Positions 1 to 6,637 are shown, counted from the stretch's first letter. The stretch is 18,141 nt of DNA from DAOPYE01 sp035352715 (GCA_035352715.1 DAOPYE010000051.1:1-18141), one strand, 5' to 3'. Notes: generated by a model from the letters alone, not told the origin. A program made the numbers and translations.

Positions 1-80
1 GATGTGGTGTGGCGATAGAGCGTAACCAGCACGGGCTGTGGACCCACGCAGGTAGGTCGTGCTGCGCAGACCGCGAGGGC

Positions 81-1730
81 CTAGGCTGTATGTGGCCTAC
101 TCAGGAGTCCAGGGAGCCGTAGAGGCCCACTGATGCCGAGGAGGCGTTGTCGGTTGGTGCGGTCGGGTGTCTTGCGCACCCGTAGGGCACCGGTTTTCGT
201 GTGTGTGTCGAGATTTCGTTTCTCGGCGAGGATATGGCCGCTAGGGCGGTCCTTCGCGAGCGGGGTTACCCGCCCACACTTGCTAATATTGCTCGCACCT
301 TGATGTGTCGTTGACGGGGGCTGCCCGTCCACACTGGTATTGCTTGCGGTTTGGTATCCCGGTCGCGTCCGGACGGACGAATTTTGGGGGATCCGTGGCC
401 CCACTTGGCTGCGCGATGACTGCGCTGTTCTTTTGCTTTCGTTTGTTGTTTTTTCGACTGCACCTGTTTTTAACTGCTTTGCCTGCTTTCGCGGGTCTAT
501 CCCCAGATGGAAGTGGATGGGGGCAATGTCTTGCTCCCATCCGTGGACTGCCTGGGCGGCGGCACGTTCGGCCAAAAGGAATCCCACATCTACCTGACGA
601 CGGCAGCATTCGCACCGTTGGCGGTTGGAGGTGGGCAGACCTGTGTCGTGATCGACTTTCAGGATGAACGTTTGCCTGCAGTGTGGGCATGTCATGGGCA
701 CCTGGGTGGCTGCACGGCGAAGCTCCCACCCCGATAACCCAGGGATGTGCTCTGCCAAGTAGTCTCGGTGCTCCCGACACTCGCGGCCCACGGTCGTGAC
801 GACACGGAAAGTGCCAGCATCTTCCGCTATGCGCTTCCGCGACCTCCGAATGAACACGCTATAGGCGCGTGCGAGTTCGGGGGATACTGACCCGAGCATG
901 CTGGTGTCCACACCCACGGTGCGGATCCGATAACGCTCGGAAATGGTGTTCCAAAAGTCTGCTGCGAAGTCCGGGTGGAGGAGCATCTCAGCAGGCAGGA
1001 CGAATTGTTTGGGCTTCCGCTTGGGGTCGTCCACGCGGAAATCGTCGGTCGAGCAGATGGAGCCACCCAGGACGCTGCCAAGTAGGAGCTTCCGCCAGGG
1101 TTGCTCCTTGATGACTTGGTAGATCAGCTTCTGCCGGATCTGCTGAACCGTAACCTGCAGACCTTCAGTGGTGATCGCGCATCCCATGTCGACAGCGTGG
1201 GTGGGACGGGCCATGTCTTTGGCCCAGGCCCACAGGTTCGGCGTGGTTGGTACGCCTTGGAGGTGGACGTAGCAGACGTACCTCCCGTCTCGCTCGCGTC
1301 TCCAGGTTGCCTTGACGACCTGATCAATGGAGTAGCCCTCAGGGCCTCTACCGGCCTCCAGGGCGTGTTGGAGGACATCGCGGAGGCATCCGGCGGCTGG
1401 GATGGCCGCGAACCGTCTCTCGGACTTCTGACGCAGGGGGCCGTTGGCCTTCATGCGACGGCGACGGTAAACACGTTGGTTGGCGCGGAACAGGGGGCGG
1501 CACTCGGGGTCGACCAGCAGCGCGCCGAACCGACGCTCCCGCTCTGCTGCCAGGGATTCCTGGAGTTGACCGGCGGCGTCCAGTCTGGCCATCAGGTTGT
1601 AATCCTGGCGGAGAAGGTTGAACCATTCGCGGACCCGATCCGTGTCATAGCCTTCGACCGGGGAAACCTTGGCGGCAAAGATGCCGGTGGTTTCCGCCGT
1701 GTAGGGCTCTCGGAGTCGGGTTGCTTGCAT
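81..1730 (-). CDS. Putative TnpB/Cas12-like RuvC nuclease-family protein (5' end at assembly gap)
   Basis: An open frame of 549 codons runs from an ATG one base from the N gap to a TAG at 81-83; the true start may lie in the gap. Residues 140-158 (WRRERDGRYVCYVHLQ) look like the OB/wedge strands that precede RuvC in TnpB and Cas12. A RuvC-I-like AVDMG follows, with D181. A second strand, RIRTVGVDTSM (D275), sits where the RuvC-II acid is expected and leads into a helix and a strand (RVVTTV). Then come a zinc ribbon with C348/C351 and C373/C376 and a RuvC-III-like VDVGFLLAERAA (D381). This order matches TnpB/Cas12, where these proteins cut DNA guided by an RNA made from flanking sequence. Residues after about 435 are basic, low in complexity and may overlap an RNA-coding segment. 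The family call rests on motif order alone. RuvC-II has Asp rather than the usual Glu, so activity is uncertain. A diverged zinc-ribbon transposase accessory protein is the main alternative. Confidence 0.55.
   Translation of the reverse strand: MQATRLREPYTAETTGIFAAKVSPVEGYDTDRVREWFNLLRQDYNLMARLDAAGQLQESLAAERERRFGALLVDPECRPLFRANQRVYRRRRMKANGPLRQKSERRFAAIPAAGCLRDVLQHALEAGRGPEGYSIDQVVKATWRRERDGRYVCYVHLQGVPTTPNLWAWAKDMARPTHAVDMGCAITTEGLQVTVQQIRQKLIYQVIKEQPWRKLLLGSVLGGSICSTDDFRVDDPKRKPKQFVLPAEMLLHPDFAADFWNTISERYRIRTVGVDTSMLGSVSPELARAYSVFIRRSRKRIAEDAGTFRVVTTVGRECREHRDYLAEHIPGLSGWELRRAATQVPMTCPHCRQTFILKVDHDTGLPTSNRQRCECCRRQVDVGFLLAERAAAQAVHGWEQDIAPIHFHLGIDPRKQAKQLKTGAVEKTTNESKRTAQSSRSQVGPRIPQNSSVRTRPGYQTASNTSVDGQPPSTTHQGASNISKCGRVTPLAKDRPSGHILAEKRNLDTHTKTGALRVRKTPDRTNRQRLLGISGPLRLPGLLSRPHTA
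257..379 (-). repeat. Repeated covarying hairpins downstream of the TnpB/Cas12-like gene
   Basis: Two related units share CCACACT at 274-280 and 329-335, 55 nt apart, and each is preceded by a hairpin. The first stem is GCGGG (260-264) with CCCGC (269-273). The second is GACGGG (313-318) with CCCGTC (324-329). At the second stem position the pair is G-C in one copy and A-T in the other, a compensatory change. After CCACACT both copies continue with a related TATTGCT(C/T)GC stretch. A third hairpin, CGTCC-GGAC-GGACG, follows at 366-379. The segment lies inside the open 3' tail of the minus-strand gene. A structured RNA such as a guide scaffold is one reading; a decayed two-unit repeat is another. 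Confidence 0.45.
446..469. repeat. 24-nt direct repeat, copy 1
   Basis: The T-rich start and the ACTGCACCTGTTT core match positions 2186-2209 with one mismatch (G at 456, A at 2196). In minus orientation both copies are followed by GC-rich hairpin-forming DNA. This copy lies in the basic C-terminal tail of the TnpB/Cas12-like frame. It may mark the end of an element or a shared RNA scaffold. Confidence 0.6.
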
Positions 1731-1731
1731 G

Positions 1732-1831
1732 NNNNNNNNNNNNNNNNNNNNNNNNNNNNNNNNNNNNNNNNNNNNNNNNNNNNNNNNNNNNNNNNNNNNN
1801 NNNNNNNNNNNNNNNNNNNNNNNNNNNNNNN
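1732..1831. other. Assembly gap (100 N)
   Basis: Exactly 100 ambiguous bases, the customary placeholder for a scaffold gap of unknown size. The bases on the right are palindrome-rich, which often breaks short-read assembly. Order and distance of the two sides are not proven by this sequence. Confidence 0.97.
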
Positions 1832-1842
1832 GAGGCGGAGCC

Positions 1843-2146
1843 GGGATGCTGAGCGTAGCGAAGACATCCCGAGCGGAGCGCAGGGAGGTAACCGGGAGGG
1901 TGACCGCACGAGCGTAGCGAGTTGCGGGCGACCGCCCGGGGTCGAAGCCGGGGAACATCGAGCGAAGCGAGATGGACCCCGGCGGAGACGGGTAGGGGTG
2001 TCGGGGACGGAGTCCCTGACTGCGGGACGACACGTGCGACGAAGGAGCACGGGGCGGAGCCGCACCGGGGGTGTTGGGGGCGGAGCCCCCGACCAGGGGG
2101 TGCAGGGGGACGGAGTCCCCATGCTGGGGTGCAGGGGCGGAGCCCC
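1843..2146. repeat. Array of short palindromes (two families of hairpins)
   Basis: No convincing gene occupies 1832-2439; its first 300 bases are packed with hairpins. Family one has the loop motif GAGCGNAGCGA at about 1851, 1871, 1910 and 1960. At least three are closed by complementary arms: GGGATG/CATCCC (1843-1870), CCGCA/TGCGG (1904-1927) and CCGGGG/CCCCGG (1948-1982). Family two has a GGA loop with a G-rich stem: 2004-2016 (GGGAC/GTCCC), 2076-2090 (GGGGGC/GCCCCC), 2106-2120 (GGGGAC/GTCCCC) and 2134-2146 (GGGGC/GCCCC). Stem bases covary between A-T and G-C. Starts of the last three are 30 and 28 nt apart. The array runs into the gap, so its full size is unknown. It could be a REP-like or terminator-like array, or a structured RNA locus upstream of the minus-strand gene. 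Confidence 0.8.
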
Positions 2147-2185
2147 GCATAGAGCAAAAAGATATGTACACGTACACACAGTATT

Positions 2186-2209
2186 TTGTTTTTTCAACTG
2201 CACCTGTTT
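2186..2209. repeat. 24-nt direct repeat, copy 2
   Basis: Same orientation and 23 of 24 bases identical to 446-469. Here it lies outside any gene, beside the palindrome array. The rest of this gene-free stretch (2210-2439) shows nothing further except the ribosome binding site of the next gene. Confidence 0.6.
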
Positions 2210-2439
2210 CAAAGCAGTACCGCGCAGGCGAGATCCCGTCTCACAATCTTCGTAAGCTGCTGGTTCCATTGCTACTTGCGGTGTCGTCATCCTGCGGGAG
2301 CACCCGTCTGCACCGAAAAAGTTTCCACCCTCCACGCACCCGATTTGAGTCTAAGTCATGTGGATAGTACAACTACGTCTTCGCAAAACTTTTTCAGCCC
2401 CACCCTACGACTACTCCGCCCTGAAGGTGGAGGAGCATC

Positions 2440-2880
2440 ATGGCCGACGACCTACAACCTCAGAACCCGGACCCCGGTCCACTTCGGCGTGTCGTAAATC
2501 ACGTCATCAGGGCCACCCGTGAACTCGACCACAGGACCCCGTCCAGTGCACGCATCTACGGCGGGGTCCTGCTGGCGACCATCATCCTTATCCAGATTCT
2601 GATCGCTGTGGCCCTCTGCTTCCGGTTGGCGACGGTGGATCCTGCGCTCGCGAACGCCCCTGTCCTTATTAAGGTGTACGTCACCGCGCTCAAGGCGCTC
2701 CTCTGGTCCCTGCTGTTTGATGCCGCCACCGCCTTGTCCCTCTACGGGGTGAACGTGTGGCGGTACATCGCGGCGATTCGATGTGGTCGGTTCATGAGTG
2801 CTGACGACGCGGCGGCGGACGCCGACGTCCCCCCGGCACCGGCTCCAGCCCAAGTTCCACCTTCCAAGTCCGAAGAGTAA
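2440..2880 (+). CDS. Small two-helix membrane protein, phage-like, function unknown
   Basis: 146 residues starting at an ATG with GGAGGA seven bases upstream. Two hydrophobic segments are visible, about residues 40-62 (GGVLLATIILIQILIAVALCF) and about 80-105. They are flanked by a polar N-terminus and an Ala/Pro-rich, acidic C-terminus (residues 120-146). Two helices with charged ends fit a holin-like or other small phage membrane protein, but no diagnostic motif supports that and I do not assign it. A small phage-style gene follows two bases after its stop, so the two were probably co-transcribed. Confidence 0.65.
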   Translation: MADDLQPQNPDPGPLRRVVNHVIRATRELDHRTPSSARIYGGVLLATIILIQILIAVALCFRLATVDPALANAPVLIKVYVTALKALLWSLLFDAATALSLYGVNVWRYIAAIRCGRFMSADDAAADADVPPAPAPAQVPPSKSEE

Positions 2881-2882
2881 TC

Positions 2883-3137
2883 GTGCTCCCAGTTCCCACA
2901 CCCACCGAGGTTCCCATCGAGATGGCGGGGCGGAAGTTTACGTTTCGCCGGTTATCCTGGCGGGACGAGGTCGAGTTTCAGAAAATGCGGAGCACAAACC
3001 CCACCTTCCACATTCTTGCCTTCGCACTGAGCCACGTTGATGGTCGGACCGTCCGGCCAGAGGATGCCTTTCGGCTTGTGACCGCTCTCCCACGTCCAAA
3101 CAAGACTACTTCTGCGCTAGCTAGCGGCATTCGCTGA
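2883..3137 (+). pseudogene. Phage tail-associated-like small protein, probably 3'-truncated
   Basis: 84 codons from a GTG two bases after the preceding stop. Residues 10-70 (IEMAGRKFTFRRLSW, then RDEVEF and ALSHVDGRTV) resemble small phage tail-region proteins that begin with a short beta segment followed by a helical body; this is recognition by eye, not an alignment. Similarity of style stops after FRLVTALPRP. The last dozen residues (NKTTSALASGIR) look unrelated and overlap the end of the convergent radical-SAM gene by 21 bases. I read this as a gene cut at a rearrangement junction near 3095-3126. It could instead be a complete short protein. Confidence 0.45.
3115..3126. repeat. 12-bp perfect palindrome at a likely junction
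   Basis: CGCTAGCTAGCG contains the stop codon of the minus-strand radical-SAM gene and lies in the aberrant tail of the plus-strand phage-like gene. It may mark the recombination point that joined the two, or be chance. Confidence 0.4.
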
Positions 3138-4502
3138 CAACCACGGACCGATGGATTTCCGGTTGGCTTCACGGAGATCCCGCGCATTCCCTGGATCCAA
3201 CCGCCCTGATTCAATCTCAAGGGCTAGGCGCGTCAAGGCCACGCGCAGGGTGCACACATGGTCGACGCGCTCGCCGAGAAGGCCCAGGTCCAGGAAGCGC
3301 CGGTATTCGGGAAGGCGATGCTCCGCATGGAGGCGGAACAGCGGTGCCTCGTGTATGTGGTTGAGGATGTCTCTCATTCCAGTGTCATGGAAATTGCCAT
3401 AGCCCGGCGCATCGCCCATCAGGGGGCAGGTTGCCAGCTCGCCGCTGGCGTTCAGATACAGACTGGGCGCGGGCCGGAAGAAGTTCTTGCACCTCAGAAC
3501 CGCGTCGGCGATTTCCCGCACGAATATCCGGCCCTCCCGAAAGCGCGCGGCGCCGCCCACATCGATCAGGTTGCTCACGTAGTTGTGCTCGTCGGCCGAC
3601 AGCCGGGAGCGAAGCGCCTCCGCATCGTCGCACTCCCCATCGCGAACGGGATCCGGCCAACCGTAAAGCGCCTGGGAGACTTCCCGCAGCCAGGCGAGAG
3701 ATGCGGGTTTGGCGAGGATGGATGGGTTGAGGATCGAGACCTGCGCTCGCAGCCCCACGCGCTGGGCGCTTCGGATGCCATCCAGGATGCGCCCGAAGAG
3801 CCTCGGTATGCCGCGCCACGCATCGTGCAGAGGGGCCGGTCCATCGAGGCTGAAGACCAGATGGGTTACCCCCGCTTCTAGCAGATGTTCCATCAGGGCC
3901 CGATCATCCACATAAGAGCGGCCCGCGGCCGCGAAATTCTTCCGGCCCAGAAACCAGCCACTGGTCATGACGCCGATGCTCAGTGTGTTCCCAGACGCGT
4001 CAACGAGCAGGCCCTCGGCTGAGCGGTGAATGGAACGAACGACATCCAGCCAGCCCACGCCGTGCTGGATCACTTCACCACCGATGAAGTCGAAGCGGCG
4101 GATGCCCAGTTCCAGGAAGGGCACTGCTGCGGCGGCAAGCCGTTCGGGTTGCGATTCGGTGAGGCTGGGCCGTCCCAAATTTCGACAGTGGCGACAGTGG
4201 AGATCGCAGGCCGTGGTGTATTCGATAACCACCCAGCGCACGTGCTCCAGAGGGTTTCGCTTCATGCGCAGCTTCAGTGCCTCTGGATCCAGTGCTAGCG
4301 CCGAGTCATCGACCAGGCCCTGAGTCAAGAGAACCTCGGCTTCCGGTGCCCGATTCTCGAAAAGAATCGCTCGGCCACACATCAACTCCAGCAGCAGTTG
4401 CCATTCCCTGGGATCCAGCACGGCAGGTTGAGCCCCGGGCGCAAGGACATTCAGTTGGTGCTGGCACCAACGCTGCCCGAAATGGCTCAGGAGAATCTGC
4501 AT
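3117..4502 (-). CDS. Radical SAM protein with SPASM-like C-terminus
   Basis: 461 residues. The cluster-binding motif CxxxCxxC is C99, C103, C106 within TTACDLHCRHCRN, followed by the SAM-contacting GGE (141-143) and a typical barrel strand HLVFSLDGP (about 214-222). The C-terminal region has C338, C359 and C417 around LYLNASGELATCPLMGD, like the auxiliary-cluster (SPASM/twitch) part of peptide-modifying enzymes but with few cysteines. The first 85 residues could be a small helical peptide-recognition domain. Radical SAM/SPASM proteins commonly modify ribosomal peptides or mature enzymes; no precursor peptide or partner gene is evident nearby, so the substrate is unknown. The ATG at 4500-4502 has only a weak ribosome site. 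Its position between phage-like genes and an integrase suggests cargo of the element. Confidence 0.85.
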   Translation of the reverse strand: MQILLSHFGQRWCQHQLNVLAPGAQPAVLDPREWQLLLELMCGRAILFENRAPEAEVLLTQGLVDDSALALDPEALKLRMKRNPLEHVRWVVIEYTTACDLHCRHCRNLGRPSLTESQPERLAAAAVPFLELGIRRFDFIGGEVIQHGVGWLDVVRSIHRSAEGLLVDASGNTLSIGVMTSGWFLGRKNFAAAGRSYVDDRALMEHLLEAGVTHLVFSLDGPAPLHDAWRGIPRLFGRILDGIRSAQRVGLRAQVSILNPSILAKPASLAWLREVSQALYGWPDPVRDGECDDAEALRSRLSADEHNYVSNLIDVGGAARFREGRIFVREIADAVLRCKNFFRPAPSLYLNASGELATCPLMGDAPGYGNFHDTGMRDILNHIHEAPLFRLHAEHRLPEYRRFLDLGLLGERVDHVCTLRVALTRLALEIESGRLDPGNARDLREANRKSIGPWLSANAAS

Positions 4503-4929
4503 GGGAATGTCTCAGTTCCCAGAATCTTAATGCACCGCGGAGAGTGTTTGAGGAGCTAGTCCTTCCTGGGATGCATTAGCACCGAGAACCGTCGCAGGAT
4601 CGTCATGCGTCAGCCCAAACGCACAGGAGAGTTCGACACTGGCTGTCGGGTCCGCCTTGAACAACGGGTTAATGGGCCAAGGCCTTGCTCGAACATGGCG
4701 TTCACCCGAGTTTTCCTGAGAGCTGAGTTGAGCTGAGCTGTTGGTTGGTGCTTTCAGTTTCTCAGATCAATTCGGATGAACAACCTGATTGGCACTTACA
4801 ACTAACGGTGGATCCCACGGTGGTCCTGGCCATCGCGATAAGGACGAGTTATGAAAAATAAGGCACGCGTCGTTTGTGCCGACTCGACACCTATCATTCC
4901 CATGAGACGGCCCAAAACGGCCACGAACC
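4503..4929. other. Intergenic region between divergent radical-SAM and AlpA-like genes
   Basis: 427 bases without a supported gene. It must hold the promoters of both divergent genes, though I cannot place either with confidence. A tandem imperfect decamer, AGCTGAGTTG-AGCTGAGCTG, lies at 4721-4740 and could be a regulator site. Short minus-strand frames (28 codons from 4696, 16 codons from 4606) lack good ribosome sites and recognisable peptide features. Confidence 0.4.
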
Positions 4930-5199
4930 ATGATGGATGACACGATGACTACCCCCGCTGAATACACCCTCCTTCGCCTCCCCGAGGTCCTCCGCCTGCG
5001 GGGGCGGAGCAAGGCGTCGCACTACGCCGACATCAAGGCGGGGATGTTCCCCCCGCCGGTTAATTTGGGGAGTCACTGCGTAGGGTGGCCAGAGGCGGAG
5101 GTGATTGCCGTCAACGCAGCACGGATTGCGGGGCGGAGTGATGCTGAGGTGTGTGGGCTTGTCCGTGACCTCGTGGTGAGGCGGCGCTCTATCGCTTAG
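4930..5199 (+). CDS. AlpA-family phage/island regulator (excisionase-like)
   Basis: 89 residues with the AlpA signature: LLRLPEVLRLRGRSKASHY (helix-turn-helix), then IKAGMFPPPVNLG, then GWPEAEV and a final helix (about residues 14-75). Proteins of this family bind DNA near the attachment site and activate or assist excision of P4-like elements and islands. It converges with the integrase gene and overlaps its 3' end by 11 bases, a common arrangement. The start is ambiguous: ATG at 4930 and 4945 both precede the conserved part and neither has a strong ribosome site. Confidence 0.85.
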   Translation: MMDDTMTTPAEYTLLRLPEVLRLRGRSKASHYADIKAGMFPPPVNLGSHCVGWPEAEVIAVNAARIAGRSDAEVCGLVRDLVVRRRSIA

Positions 5200-6388
5200 C
5201 CTTCAACCCGTCCAGATAGTCGGCCCACTTCTGCATCATTTCGCGGCGAGCCTCCAGGTGCGCCGTTCGGTTGTACGCGCGGCCGTTAGGGTCCCGCACC
5301 GCATGGGCAAGCTGGTGTTCGATGAAGTCGGGACGGAACCCCAGGACCTCGTCAAGAATGGTGCGGGCGATTGCCCGGAAACCATGGCCACACAGCTCGT
5401 TCTTGCCGATCTCCAGCCGCCGCATCGCGGCAAGAATAGCTACGTTACACATGGGCCGGTCGGATGAACGCGCGCCGGGGAACGCATAAATACCCCGGCC
5501 TGTCAGGGGCTGAATTTCTTTGAGGATGGCCACGGCCTGAGTGGACAGGGGGACGACGTGCGGTGTCTCTGTTTTCGTGGCAATGAACCGCCACTCTGCT
5601 TTGTCTAGGTCGATGTCGGCCCATTGGGCGTTCCGCAGCTCCCCGGGCCGTACGAAAACGAGAGGGGCAAGCCTCAATGCACACTTAACAGTGAGGGTCC
5701 CGTGATAGTCGTCGAAGCTTGCCAGGATCTCGCCGAGGCGGACGGGGTCCATGGTGGCGGCCATATGTTTGACCTTTGGGGGGCGGATCGCTCCCCGTAG
5801 GTCAGGGACTGGGTTGTGCTTGGCCCTCCCGGTGGCGATGGCATAGCGGATCACTTGTCCGCAGGTTCCGAGGACCCGATGGGCTGTCTCGATAGCCCCC
5901 CGGCTTTCAACTCTGTTCGCGACGGCTAGGAGGTCCGCCGCCTCCAGTTCCGCCACGAGTTTGTCTCCGATCCACGGGTAGGCGTTGTTGTCGAGGCGCA
6001 TCTTGACACGCTCCAGGTGTGCAGGTGCCCACTCGGCCCCGAACTTGCCCAGCCATTCATCTGCGACATTGCGGAAGGTGGCGCGCACCGCCTTGGCCTG
6101 AGCCTCCGCTTGGGCCTTGGTGGCCTTGCGTGCTGCACTCGGGTCCACGCCGTTTTTGAGCTGATCCCGTGCCGTATCTCTGCGTGCCCGTGCCTCTTTG
6201 AGGCTTACAGCCGGGTAAACCCCGAGGGAGAGGCGCTTCTCCTTGCCCGCGAAGCGGTATTTGAACCGCCACCATTTGCCCCCGCTGGGGGCAACCTCAA
6301 GATATAGCCCTTGCTCGTCGGTGAGCTTGATGACCTTGCCATTTTCCGAGGGGTGAGCCCTACGTACCATTAGGTCTGAGAGCGGCAT
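5189..6388 (-). CDS. int: P4-type tyrosine integrase
   Basis: 399 residues, the usual length for P4-like integrases. The open frame extends further upstream through the tRNA, but MPLSDL at 6388 is the typical family start and has AGGAG nine bases ahead. The N-terminal DUF4102-like domain (about 1-95; LTDEQGLYLEVAPSGGKWWRF) is followed by a core-binding domain (about 100-190). The catalytic domain has R247, K272, H335-x-x-R338, a histidine at 358/362 and the nucleophile Y372 (GRAYNR), so it appears intact. It catalyses site-specific insertion and excision of the element at the adjacent tRNA 3' end. Its start codon overlaps one of five GGGGGCAAC motifs (6389-6458), which suggests self-regulation by integrase or another site-binding protein. 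Confidence 0.95.
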   Translation of the reverse strand: MPLSDLMVRRAHPSENGKVIKLTDEQGLYLEVAPSGGKWWRFKYRFAGKEKRLSLGVYPAVSLKEARARRDTARDQLKNGVDPSAARKATKAQAEAQAKAVRATFRNVADEWLGKFGAEWAPAHLERVKMRLDNNAYPWIGDKLVAELEAADLLAVANRVESRGAIETAHRVLGTCGQVIRYAIATGRAKHNPVPDLRGAIRPPKVKHMAATMDPVRLGEILASFDDYHGTLTVKCALRLAPLVFVRPGELRNAQWADIDLDKAEWRFIATKTETPHVVPLSTQAVAILKEIQPLTGRGIYAFPGARSSDRPMCNVAILAAMRRLEIGKNELCGHGFRAIARTILDEVLGFRPDFIEHQLAHAVRDPNGRAYNRTAHLEARREMMQKWADYLDGLKAKR

Positions 6389-6496
6389 GGGGGCAACTCC
6401 TGGGAGGGGGAGGGGGCAACTCCGCGTGTTGCCCCCAATGTTGCCCCCACTTGCCCCCGGATTGCAATGGACCAGGATGGACTGGTTTGGACCAGT
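6389..6496. promoter_or_regulatory. Iterated arm-type motifs in the attachment region
   Basis: GGGGGCAAC occurs at 6389-6397 and 6412-6420. Its complement GTTGCCCCC occurs at 6428-6436 and 6440-6448, with a one-base variant at 6450-6458. Beyond them TGGACCAG occurs at 6468-6475 and 6488-6495, exactly 20 bases apart, with the inverse CTGGT between (6482-6486). Iterated and inverted short motifs between an integrase gene and its core site are what integrase arm sites or excisionase sites look like. They also cover the integrase promoter region. Confidence 0.5.
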
Positions 6497-6560
6497 ATTG
6501 GTGTGTTTACTTTGTTTTTCGGTGATTTTTGGACTTTCTTGGATCTGTTTGGAATTCGAC

Positions 6561-6637
6561 TGGTGAGCCGTCCCCGGAATTGAACCGGGGATCTTGCCGG
6601 TAAAGTGCCGGCCGCTCTGGCGTTGAGCTAACGACTC
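6561..6637 (-). tRNA. tRNA or tRNA-like gene at the integration site (anticodon unclear, possibly Lys CTT)
   Basis: On the minus strand GAGTCGT pairs with ACGGCTC (one G-T pair) to form an acceptor stem ending in ACCA. TA then GCTC/GAGC forms the D stem. GCCGG/CCGGC makes a 5-bp anticodon stem with loop CACTTTA, and TTCAA lies in the T loop. Several features are abnormal. The D loop AACGCCA lacks the usual GG. The base before a CTT anticodon is A instead of T. The T stem can form six pairs instead of five. A TAGACT box at 6645-6650 (minus) fits a -10 element. It could be a functional divergent tRNA or a decayed copy; the integrase points to its 3' half as the attachment site. Confidence 0.6.

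Larger units (their letters stand above)
1832..6637. mobile_element. tRNA-inserted integrative element or prophage remnant (left limit not seen)
   Basis: The right limit is set by a tyrosine integrase whose upstream side faces the 3' end of a tRNA-like gene at 6561-6637, the standard attachment layout. Contents are an AlpA-type regulator, two phage-style small genes, one apparently truncated, and an orphan radical-SAM gene. Beyond 6637 the genes are ordinary chromosomal ones. I found no second copy of the tRNA 3' end in the window, so the other attachment site lies outside it, is diverged, or was lost. Whether the contig left of the gap belongs to the same element cannot be decided here. Confidence 0.5.

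Noticed and set aside
2004..2146. CRISPR array made of the GGA-loop palindromes
   Set aside because: Repeat cores are only 13-15 bases, flanks are not conserved like direct repeats, and spacing is irregular (72, 30, 28).
81..2177. A 698-codon minus-strand frame spanning the N gap
   Set aside because: It is open only because N codons contain no stops. The part right of the gap is palindromic non-coding DNA, so only 81-1730 is kept.
1101..2255. Long plus-strand frame opposite the nuclease-like gene
   Set aside because: It is the antisense of the minus-strand protein, also crosses the gap, and shows no domain.
4556..4696. Tiny minus-strand frames upstream of the radical-SAM gene as a precursor peptide
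   Set aside because: The 28- and 16-codon frames lack clear ribosome sites, leader/core structure or repeated residues.
4767..5076. Minus-strand frames opposite the AlpA-like gene
   Set aside because: Arg/Pro-rich antisense of the AlpA-like coding region with no ribosome site.
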